DNA of 26,123 nucleotides, taken from NCBI RefSeq assembly GCF_000003605.2, contig NW_003107107.1:13894-40016 (forward strand), in the 5' to 3' direction. The notes beneath the pieces were generated by a model. The model made no database searches, was not told where the DNA came from, and saw only the letters and a list, made by a program, of their open reading frames with translations. Source of the stretch: Saccoglossus kowalevskii. Its lineage: Eukaryota; Hemichordata; Enteropneusta; Harrimaniidae. This document shows, in pieces, positions 8,798 to 20,700 of the stretch; positions within the stretch are counted from its first letter, which is position 1; every line of letters begins with the position of its first letter. The translations under genes were made by a program, and so were the position numbers.

Positions 8798-11700
8798 GTA
8801 TACATTATGGCTTTATTTTCTGTACTTTTGATTGACATGTTGAAAATACATGCGTTGGGGCATGCAGGGAGCTGTAATAAGATGGTTAGGGCATGGTCCC
8901 TTTTGAGAGAGGGACTGGTTAGAGGTAACCGGGGGGTGTCCCATTTGAAAACTAGGCTTGAGGATTTTGTGAGGAAAAAAACGTTGCAGATGAAGAGAAA
9001 AATGTAGAAGATAATGTCAAAATTGTTGCTAGGTATGTGAATAAAATATTTGCAAAAATAAAAAAAATGTCCTACACCCTCTCCAGGTTTTTAAAATAAC
9101 CACTTAAAGTGCCTGTGAAATGGCTGCTATTTTCACATCTGAAATTATCCATTGATACATAAATATTATTAATTTTTATGTTTCTAAGCATAAATTATTT
9201 TTTTTAAGTGAAAAAATGCGTTTTAAACTCAGTCTACGGCAACTTTTTTTTTGTGTATTTTAAAACGAGGCTCCTCATTAGCTTCTCATTTGCATACAGA
9301 AATTCCCCCTGTGACGTCAGAAGGGGAAGCTGCTGGGTAGCTTGTCGATACGTGTAAATAAGGCAAATTTCTTGTGCTGTTTTTTCGTCTTTGACTAAAT
9401 TGCCAATTATGTACTTGTTTGTGGAGGAAGAATCAAGTTTGTTGCATGGGGTTGAATCAGATGCGAAATATGTCCGGTCTGGTGTAGCTAGTCACCGTGG
9501 TCGTCACCATCACCGGCGCACGTTTGTACACTGTCGCTGCAGGTCACTAGGCACGTCACTACACTGTTTTATTTCATCGATCGTCTGAGTAAAAAAACAC
9601 ATTCAAAATTAAAAGGAGACATATTTTGAATTTCTAAACATTAAATTATAGTGGTTAATAAAATAGAGAAATAATAAAAAAAAAAAACGACAAAACACAG
9701 TTACTAAATAAATCACTGCCGCGTGGAAATAAATTTGTTGTAATGGGTGAACGCGTTGGGTCATGACGGGGACAAGTGCGTGAATGGTGGCGTTTAATTG
9801 GATAACAAAAATAATTGAGAGCAACTCACATACAGACAAATTCAGAGTGGATTTAGCGTGATTTTCATAATTATGACATCATATTAAAAAAATACATTGA
9901 CAGCCCAAGCCCGGATTCTTATTCCTTAAAATATTATGCAGATCAAGCTGCAAGTAAAGGCAACAAAGGTGTGAATTCGACATTCAACACCAATCACCGA
10001 ACAATTCAGACACTTTTAGCTTGCGAAAATGAAAACAGCCTTAGGGCTGCGTAATTTCCTGTTTGTCCGACACTTCGTTTTCATGTCATTATCAAAATTA
10101 CTGCTACCTTTTACATAACACGAGTGGTTTCTATACAGCGATAATCAGGATTGCAAAAAAAATCAACTCATTTGAAACACTTACTTGGTGTCTCCGCCTC
10201 AACGTTTTGTATTGCGCCAGGTTTAAGTTGTCGGTGTTTCTCGTTAAAACCTAGTTGTTTTGTCATGGACAAGGACAGTTTTTCGAAAAAAAGAATCTGA
10301 GGTGAAGTGGACACTACATATGTGGCTATAAGGAGGAAGTCCATCCCAACCTTTTTTCGTTATTTTCGCAGCTTTCGTCCACCGATTTCGCACCTTCAGA
10401 TCGATTGGAAACGTTTAAATACTTATACTATGACAATACGCATTACTGCAACCGCCCACAACACAACGTTTAACCATCATGAATGTTCGTTGTGAAAACA
10501 ACTTCAAAAGATTTGCTCTCTCAAAAATAAAATAGACAAAAAAAAAAGAAACGCCAATCAAAAAATGTATATCGTTTAAAAGTATGTTGAATGACACAGT
10601 AATATAAAAGTACGGCCCAAGGGTATGGCTTCCTCTCATATTTTAGCATTTGGTGGCGCACTTTCGTCGAGAGTCGAAAATTCGGAAACAGCCGACCATT
10701 TCAGGATAGGTGCGCATGGCTACAGCACGGGAACGATCTCAAATTTACCTGAATATGAGTAATCATTTTCAGCAAAAAAATCAGTAATTGCCCATTTCAG
10801 TGGGGCACAGATCTAAAATGGGAAGCGTGTGGGTGGGCATTGCACAGGCACTTTAAAGAAACTGAGCGCTACATGTATTATTTTGAATGGAATTCAGTAG
10901 CATAGGCAATCTTCAAATTTATAGTTTGTTTTATTAAAAAAATTGGTTATTAACTTATTTGGTCTCTGGCATCCATAATAATTCATACTTGTTATATTTC
11001 TACACATCTGAAATTTTGAGGATGGTTTTGTAAGTTGGCATGTGGGGTATTATCACAACCACAAACCTCTTATCTCGGTTTTTATACATATTTATAATTT
11101 TCACTTCAATTGGTTAATTGAATAACACTGAAATAATTTGTTGTGATTGGCTCAGCTCTTCTGCTAATGCCTGACCACATTGCGCACTGCACTTGTTGAA
11201 TCATTGGTTGGCTTTAAAATTTCAAAAAAATAAAACATGTTTTTGGTCATGATAGTATTACTTTTTTGTTTTCTGAAAAGTAATTTTAAAAAACTTGTTT
11301 TCCCTCAAATGCTGTAAGCCAACCCTAAGATTTAAATTATTGTGATATACATTTATTTTCACTGATTTTTGATGAGTTGAATGTGAAACATAGGAAAAAG
11401 AGTGTATTCGCTGGATTTTATTTTCACTGAATCATCCCTTCAGCAAAAATAGCAAAAATAAATTCCAAGTGAAAATAAAGTATTCTACAGTAGTCCAATC
11501 CTACTTTAACATTGTTAAACTTTTCACCACCAGAGTTTCTTGCCCTAATTTTTTTGTGCCTTTTTTTTCCTTATATCGGATTCTGCCGTAAATTCGCCCT
11601 GATCATCACTTTTGGGTGGGCTTATATTTTCATTGAAAAATCCACCTATGCCGACTTTCAATGCCGGCAGTTGGACCACCCAAAACGATAGAAACTATTG

Positions 11701-14700
11701 CAGAAGCTAATCTAAAATTTTATACATTTTTTTCTAGATTAAAAAGTGGACCACACATCTTTCTCCAAAAAAATCACATTAAAGAACCTTGTGCGCCAAA
11801 TACAATTATTTTGTTTCATTTTATTAGTAACGAAAGTATATTCTAAAAGAAGTTTAAAATAAAAACGAACCCAACTGCATTGCTTAGTAGCAAATGATCG
11901 CGGTAGTGCAATCCGGTCATGCTGTGTTTCACAATTGTTGATTATTACCTTTTAATGATTATAATACTAACGTGCAAAAAATAAATTCGTTGAATTGTTA
12001 TGAAATGCTAATAAACTTATTTCATCATACATGTAAGTGAATGATTCCGATCGCATTTTCAGTGCTGTAGAAATGAATATCCGCTATGGGTTGACCTGGG
12101 ACGGTGTTCTTTGACCTGACAGGTCAAATCACTAATTAACCAATGAAAACGATGGATGATGCCAATGTGTTCAAATTACCATAGCTCATTTAAATATGTT
12201 AATGTTATTGAATGCGGTAGGAAGAGATTTGCCGATGCTGTTGTATGATCTTTTGGCTTGGATTTTGATGGGAAAGCGGCATGATTTGTTTTTAGATAAA
12301 AAAATTAGTTGTTTTCAAAAGATAAACTGAGCATTTGAAGAATAATTTAACATTGTATACAGTGATAACAGTAACAGCTCATTGTCGAAACGAAGCTACC
12401 CATTCACGCTAGTCGTGATAAACATCAATACTCTTGAATAAGCGTCAATAACTACGATGAAACTTTTAGGCATCAGAAAAGATTAAAGTATCACCTTAAA
12501 AAACTGCCTAAAAAATCGCTGGGAACTGGTGGTGAAAAGATTAAAGCATGTGAAACATCTAGACATTAAAAGTAGGCATGTTTGCAACTTCAACTACTTT
12601 ATTGAAATTTTTGAGTGCATCCCATCTTGGACTTTTACTGCTTGTTGATTGGCTGAATAAATTTGTTACTGTTTTGTTTTTTTTGTTTAATTATGTTGTA
12701 ATTGAATACATTCTCTGTAAGTTACCTGGGTTTTAATATTGCTATTTCAATTCAACGGTTCCAACTCCTTTTATTCTGGAAAATCTGTTTATTTAAAATC
12801 TAGTGAATACTATCAAAATAGTGAAGTTTAATATAAAACTTAACCAGTGAAAATTAATGTAATAATTATAGTATTTGATAGTTAATTTGTTGCATTTTCT
12901 GAGTTGTCAGTACCTACACTGTATACATTGATTTTATACATGTATACCATAACAGTAACAGGTTATGGCATATAATCACAGGAATTTTAGATCACCCAGT
13001 GGCCAATTTAAGATGGCTGTGGTACTAACATGTAACTGTAATAGCATTGTATATATTTTCAGGAAGCTAGATGCATGGGGCTGTACTACTGTGTACTAAC
13101 ATGTAACTGTAATAGCATTGTATATATTTTCAGGAAGCTAGATGCATGGGGCTGTACTACTGTGTACATTAGATGTCTTTCAATTTATTTCCTTGGGTTA
13201 GATAGCTTCTGTTTTCCAGTAATTGATAACATTTTCAACAATAGTCTCATGAGTTTTTTATTATAAACACTAAAAGCTGCTCATCCAATTTATGTTATAA
13301 AAAGAGATAGGGGTTTGTAATCTATCCAAACATGTGTAGTACCCCGTATTTGTTTTATTAGTAGTGCACTTACACATGTGGTGTTCTATGGTCAGATGAG
13401 TGATACCATATTTTAATTACTGCATGTACAATTTTTGGTTTATGTGCTTTTCTATAAGAAATACACTTTTAATGAAACAATATGTGGTAATGGGAATATT
13501 AACATTATTCATGGGAAACGGTGATTTTTCTGTTCACTACAAGACCTTGCATAATGTCTGAAAGTAGCGTTTTGAACGAAATGATTTATTTTGAACCTGG
13601 ATTTCTTTTTTTTATTTCAGCTCAATGTTGAAATGCTGATCTTTCAGTGGTGAATATTGCATTGAGATATCTTTATTTCATCAAAATTAAACATCAAATG
13701 TTCATAACCTGTTATTATTTGTGGAAATACCCCAAAAATATTTTTAATTTGTCAAATCCCATGCGATGTTTCGACGACACTATGACCTTTGTTTGTCCTG
13801 TTTTAACGTTTCATTTTGTGCATAATGCAGGATCTCACAGTGAACAGTAATTGGTTCATTGAGAGTATGTATTCATCATTATGGTTTTGTTACTGTTTGT
13901 CATTCACAGTTGATGCAAAAGTTAGCGGATGTTACAGCAAAATATAACAAAAAGAAGAGAAAGTTACAGGTATGTCTTCATAGATCATTGGACTTAATTC
14001 GCAATACAGTGGTTGAATAAATCATTCATCTATTGTAAAATACTTTATTTTTGCTGGATTTAAATCTTGCTGAAAAAACTTTTTGACTCCCGTGTGCGAA
14101 GCACAATAGGGAGTCTTTGCAGTTAGTCTGTGTGTCTGTGTGTGTGTCTGTTCCACTGATATCTTGAGAACCATACATTGATTTTTGATGAAACTTGCAT
14201 AGATGCTCTTGGCCAATGCGCAGATTTGATTAGGTTTTGGTAAAAATCCATGCATATTAATTACCAAATTTGCATGATAATTAGCTGATTTTTAGCTGTT
14301 CCATGACTGTTCCACTGATATCTAAAGAATCACTCATTGGATTTTGATGAAACTTGGCACATAGATGCTCCAAACTAATGCGCTGATTTGATTAGTTTTG
14401 GGTAAAAATCTGTGCAATATTAATTACCTAATTTGCATAATGATTAATAAATTTTCGGCTTTTCCACTGATATCTCAAGTACTAATCACATTTCAATAAA
14501 ACTTGGTACATAGATGTCATAGGACACTGCACAAACCTGATAGTTTTTAGGGTAATATCAGTACATATTAATTACCTAATTTGCATAATTAATAAATTTT
14601 CAGCTTTTGATATTTCAAGTAGTAATCATCACATTTGAATGACACTTGGTGCATAGATGTCATAGGACACTGCACAGACCTGATAGTTTTTTGGGTAATA

Positions 14701-17700
14701 TGAGTACATATTAATTACCTAATTTTCATAATTAATTTTCAGCTTTTGATATTTCAAGTAGTATTCATCACATTTCAATGACACTTGGTACATAGTGCAG
14801 ACCCCTGATTAGTTTTTGGGTACATATTTGTGCATATTAATCACCTAATTAACATAATTAATTAACACTGATATCTCAATTACTGATCATCACATTTGAA
14901 TAAAATTTGGTACATAAATGCTCTGGGACAATAGACAGGCCTGATTAATTTTGGGTTAAAACTTGTTCATATTAATTCTCTAATTAGCATAATAATTCAT
15001 AATTTTTTTGTTCTGTTCTGTTCATATTAGTTATCTGATTTACATAATTAATTTTCAGCTTTTCCATCAATATCTCATGTACAAGTAATTTTGAATTAAT
15101 TTTTAATTCAATACTCTCAGCACACGGGAGTTCTTTCTAAGCTTTCTTTGATTGATACCTTGTATGGTGTTTATTTTCACTGATTTTTGACCAGTTGGAT
15201 GTAACATAAAGGACAAAAGGTATATTAGCTGGATTTTATTTTCACTGAATAATTCCTTCAGCGAAAATAACAAAAATTAATTCCAGGCGAAAATATTTTG
15301 CAGTATATCTTGATTAATTCACAAGAGAATAGGCCAAAACAAAAAATAACTTTTCTGGTCAGTGTGTGCACTTATTTTGCCCCACTTGCAGTGCCCGCTG
15401 TTGATGAATTGTGTGCCATCAAATATTTTAACCAAAAAAAAATGCCACAATTTTCAAAACACAGATCAAATTTTTTTTTTTATCCAGAAATGTGATAGAA
15501 TAGCTGCTGCCAAACAACATGTAAGACAAAGACTAGCAGAACAATCAAATAAATGTTCACCTGGCAAACCATCATCAGCAAATGAATCAGACTCAGAAAT
15601 ATCAAAAAGATTACCATCTGTTTTTGAAGCAGTGGAAAATAACAATATGTGTTCATGTGACATTGAATGTACAGGTCATGGAGAGACACAGATTAGGAAG
15701 GTGGGACAATGCTCCACTAAGAGGCACAGCGTCACTTTCTTGCTTAATGAAAACAATCTAGCAGATGATGATGTGATGGTGGTTCAGTCACAAGATCTTT
15801 TCGAAGATCTCTCACAAACTGATACAGCAAATTATTGTGATGTTAGTGAATTACCAGTTGAATCAAGGAATCAAAGTGATGATGCAGCCCATTTATCCTC
15901 ACTGGAGAGCATATGTCTTGGGGCATCAACAGTTGAGAGAAAATGTGATTTTCCTGAAGATGACAGTCACTGTGTAACTTTGTCCAATTTTGATACAGTT
16001 TTAGCAAATACAAATGAAAATAAAACATGTACACCCTTGAAATCATCTACAAAAGATGGTTTAGAAAATGGTCAACTTTTCTCTCCATTAACCAAGACAA
16101 GTTCAAATGATGTGAAATCTAGGATGGAATGCAGTTCCTCTAAGACTTTTGATTTAACTGCAATTGCTTGCAACATTTCTTCATGTCCAACTGCGACCGA
16201 TAGTGGTGATGTTAATTGGGAAAACACTTCTGTAACTGATTCATGCTCCACATGTTTGAATGAACAGGAAATGCCAACAAAGAAAAGCACTTTACAAATG
16301 ACTGATTCAGTAGTTGGACCTGAAAAATCTGCAAAGTCTGTCAGTAATAGCTGCAATGTTACTAAATCATTCATCAGAGACAAATGTGAAGATCAGAACA
16401 ACAAGATGCAAGATGACACAACAGAGGAACCAAATACATTACATGTACAAGAAGTTAATTCAGAGAGATTTGCAAAAAATATCCAACAACCTGCCAATAC
16501 TGCCAAAGTTTTTCAAGTTCCTGGTAGTCAGGATCTTCATTCTGTGAGTCCAACTGCAGTTCCAGAATCAGATCTATCTGATTGTCACTCTCAGGAATCT
16601 CAATCTTTGCTTATTGGATTGATAGCAGAAGACAATATCACCAATGTTAACAGCGAAATGCAACGAATGACTGACTTAGAACGATTTACAAGCAATAACT
16701 CAGAATCTATTGGTTTACAGGGTAACTCAAAGACTGATATGGAATGTGTAGAGCAAGTTCAACTAAAAAACTTTACAGATACTGAAATTGTAATACCAGA
16801 AAAACAAAGAATACTTGCTTCACCAGTAAATAATTTTGGTGTCATTGAACGGATGTCAGGTTCAGTCCAAAATAAACCTGACAATCTTCAGATACACATT
16901 AACAACAGGGAATTATCTGAATTGGAAAATATTGTAGTTTCAACTCCATCCTGCTCCCGGTTTAAATCAATCGATAACCCTATTGTCTCACCACTCTACA
17001 TGACTCCATGTGAAATGGTCAAATCAAGGCACAGGAAGTGTCGACAGTCACAGAAACCTACACCTGCCAGTCGTCGAAGATCAAGGAGAACTCCCAAAAG
17101 TGCTTATAATCAACAATGTGAACCAATAATCAAATATGAAAGCAGTGACTATGAAACTAACACTCTTTCCTATACGACTAGTAGCTCTAATTCTGGAACT
17201 GTTGATACACAGCAACTAAAAGATAATTTTAAATATGACACTGATGGCAAAGTATTTCCTGCTATTTCAAGTGTATTAACTGACAACAGAATACAAGATT
17301 TCTTTCTTCCAGATCAAGACTTTTGTAACCTGAAACTGAGTAAGCTAAAGGAGGTGTACAGTAATGCCAGTTATTCAGTAGAGTCACTAGTAGCTAATCA
17401 AAGTAACTGTGATAGTGACAGTGCATCAAGTGTCAGTAGTTCCATAGCTGGCAACGGTGGAAAAACATCTCGCATAAGAAGTAAACTCTCTAGGTCTTGG
17501 AAGAAACGTATCGACAGTGATTCCTTTGAGAGTTCATGCTCTTTGACCAGCACCGATGAAAAGCCTATAAAGGAATATTGTTGTGTCAAAGAAAATAATC
17601 TCACAATGGAGAATGACATGACTGAAATGAAAACCTGTCTCCCAGACATTGTCTCATCACCATCAAAAGTTACACAAGATAAGCAACCACAGGGTAGGGG

Positions 17701-20700
17701 TAGAGGCAGAGGTAGAGGCAGAGGCAGAGGTAGAGGCAGGGGCAGACCACCCAAAGTACTAAAAAACAGGCTTCCTCAGAAAGAAAATGTACTAGAGAGC
17801 AAACAAGAAAGTGATGATTTGTCATATCCGGTTTGTCTTCCATTGCCTGATTTTAGCCAATCTGTTAGTGCAAATAGTGATGATTGTTTAGTTGCAAAGG
17901 AAGGCTCTCCTGCATCCTATTTGATATCAGACAGAGAGAACAATTCTAGCATTACTGTAAGCACACAAGAGGATTCAGAAAAAGATTGTGGCAGTGATGA
18001 AGCAGTTAAAGGTAAAGTAATATTACAGCAACCAAATACCATTGGGGTTAAACGAAAAAGAGGAAGACCACCAAAAAAGAAAAAGAGAAAGTTTGAGCAG
18101 TCAGAAAGGAACACTTTATTTGCTAGTCAGAAAAGCAGTGGAAATTTAGTGTTCCCGGTTTCCTTCCCACAAACTGGAGATAGCCCAGTGTTTGTTAACC
18201 AGAAGGACCAGAGTCAGGAAGGGCATCTCCAGTGCAAGAGTGTCCCACGCAGAGAGGTGGATGGCCGCATCCAAGACAACATTGGGACAACTGCATTATA
18301 CCAAAGTGACCCATTTGGTAAGGTATCTATAGAAAAAGATTCCCCACAGATGTCAATATTTCAGGCTGAGTATTCACAGAAACCTGTATCACAATATTCA
18401 GAACCACAGTACCTCAAAGATTCCACTGTGTGTAATAATAGCAATGAACTCATGCTACAGTCTGTTGATAATATTGAATATCAAAACATACCTCACTCTA
18501 GTAATTCTGACAAGCTTGGATTTACAAAACCTAGTATAGATCTCCCTACCGATGACCCACCACCATTTGCACACAGAGAACATCCTCAGAGCCAGCACAG
18601 TGATGTACCAGAATTATCACCAGTACACGTCCCACCTGTTATTCTACCATCTATATCTCAGTCACAGTGTAGTCATGATGAACAGTTTGATGTTCTACAA
18701 TTTGCCGCATGCCTGAAGGTACGTCCTTATCATTTGTTCACTCTAAAAGGTGTACATGCAAGAAATAGTATCTTACCAATCTGAAGTAACTTCGGAATCA
18801 TTTCTAACCAATTTTATGGGACATGATGTTAGCGTGGTTACCATGAGTGAGTGAGAGTGTGCCCTTTGACAGGAATGATTTTGTGGGGATCCTGAGTCAA
18901 AATAGAATTCCCAAATCAAGTTGAGTCAGTTTGTTGGCTGCTAGGGAGAGGTCTTCAAGAAATATATAAAATTGTATGTGACTAGGTGATTGGAAGCACA
19001 AATGAAAATGTTGTAGCCCCCAATTTCCTTTGTTTTTACACATATGTATTATAAAATGTGAATTCCCTTTTACTAAGTTACAAATTTCATAACTATAGTA
19101 AAATGTCTTTCAAGCCAAAGATTGCTATTGAATGTATTATTTTCTGTTGTTGCAATGACGCACCAGTGAATTAGCATAACTATAATTGGGTTATAGCTAT
19201 GTGCATCATATCAGCTTAGAGGGCATACCGGTGTCTTGTTGCATCTATTGTTTACAGCTAGTTTTGATATGTTATATTTGATTTTCTCTTTCATACAGCA
19301 CCAGTCTGTGAATGAGCAAGTACGATCTATCCACTACACGTCTCTTGTACATCATTCTAAGACAGTGGATATCATTGTTACATGTCTCTCACAGTCTCTT
19401 GCCATATGGATGGAAAATAGTATCACTGAAGACTGGACAATTGTAATGGCGCACTCCTTTCTTGAGGTACTGTGAGAATAATATGGAATTTGATGTGTTC
19501 TTTCAACCATACATGTAGTTTGAGCATCAGTTATGGTTCATGATAGAGACTTTCATCATATAAGACAAAAAGAAATGTTTGTTTCACCATGGGGACTTGT
19601 AATTTAGTGTGTTTTATTTTGTCAGGATAACCCATCGAAATGAAAATTCTGATTTACGCACTATGCTTTAAGCAATGGGTGTTTGCTTTGAGTGTGCGAA
19701 TGTGTTTGATGCAGCATGAGCAGCTGACTGTTTATTTCACCATTTTTTTATGTTATTTTTTTTTTTACATTTTTTCAAATCACGCATTGTCTAACGTGAA
19801 TAACTTGTGGCCAAATAATTTTAAAATATTTTGAAATTTATTTGAACAAGATATGAAAATTTCTAACGAATCGACCACTCTTATTTAACAAATTTAAAAA
19901 TTAGTCGAAGCAGGCAAAACTGAAATTGGGAGATAACATAAGTTTTTTAACAAACCCATTTCGTGTGTCACAAATACAATTTAAAATTTATTGACAATGA
20001 TTTTTATAGTCATTGATGTTATTCCCTCTGCACCTTAACAGTTCTTCTTATAAGGAAAGTCAGTTTTAAAATGCTCAAATCAGGGAAAAAACAAAAAACT
20101 TTCTATTATAGCAGCCATTTTGACTCCTTTATAGACATCCCTGTGTTTTAGGGGATAATCTACACTTGACTTGTAATGTATCTGCAAACAACATTGTAGA
20201 ACAACATGTGTCAATGATCTAAGGTTTGTGATTCACATCACGCTCGCTTGTCTTCAAGGCAAAGGCACCGTGATCACTTGTTTTGGTGGAGCTTCAAAAA
20301 ACATGTCATTACATATATTAACAACTGATACTGCAAAATTCCGTTGTTGTCAAATGCTGCAAAATTTTGTATTCTCAATTGTAGTGATGCATGACGCATT
20401 AAGGGATATTTTTTATTTAGGAAAAAAACAGTGATAAAAACAATGGACATTGTGGCGATTTTACATCACAGGAGTGAGGCAACTCAGGATAGTAATGACT
20501 CATCCTTTTCCATAAGCTGTTTGGTTCTAGTGCGTTAAACAATGCGACTTTAGCTAGACGTAGCGGTAACTTATTATCAACTTCATTTAACCTAGGTCAA
20601 CTTGAATCGTGTCGCAAAACAAAAGAATTATTATGCAGTTATCAAGGAGAGTCTTTCATTTAGCAGCACTCTCGTTGTCACATGCCGCCTGCTCATCGAT

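Larger units (their letters stand above)
8798..13909 (+). other. PALB2 intron 1 (5.1 kb)
   Basis: GTATAC...CATTCACAG. The intron holds a TTAA-flanked DNA transposon with a THAP remnant (9104-10856), a dispersed repeat (11350-11487), a palindromic TGACCT motif (12110-12128), an exact 71-bp tandem duplication (13022-13167) and one copy of another dispersed repeat (13764-13850). The rest, including 10857-11349 and 12130-13020, is AT-rich sequence with no gene that I can support. Confidence 0.6.
13970..15487 (+). other. PALB2 intron 2 (1.5 kb)
   Basis: GTATGT...TTTTTATCCAG. It is almost filled by a TIR-bounded, internally repetitive element (14085-15131) and the second copy of the GCGAAAATAA-type repeat (15168-15306). 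A pure T tract at 15471-15481 serves as the polypyrimidine tract of exon 3. Confidence 0.7.

Noticed and set aside
8744-9007. Open frame of 88 codons running through PALB2 exon 1 into intron 1
   Set aside because: After the donor at 8798 it has no family content, whereas splicing to 13910 gives the conserved coiled coil. Treated as chance read-through.
9312-9319. TGACGTCA as a CREB site regulating PALB2
   Set aside because: It lies inside the transposon-like element within an imperfect palindrome; the same octamer also occurs by chance in the exon at 243-250.
15362-15487. Upstream extension of the exon 3 frame as an alternative start
   Set aside because: The peptide is low in conservation and includes the T-tract of the acceptor. 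The real N-terminus is in exons 1 and 2.
15466-18114. Minus-strand frames inside exon 3, including a Leu-Pro repeat opposite the (GR)9 tract
   Set aside because: They are antisense shadows of the coding strand; the Leu-Pro repeat simply mirrors the GGNAGA repeat.
18719-18784. Read-through of exon 3 to a stop at 18782
   Set aside because: A clean GTACGT donor and the WD40 continuation at 19299 show this is intron; at most a retained-intron short isoform lacking the propeller.
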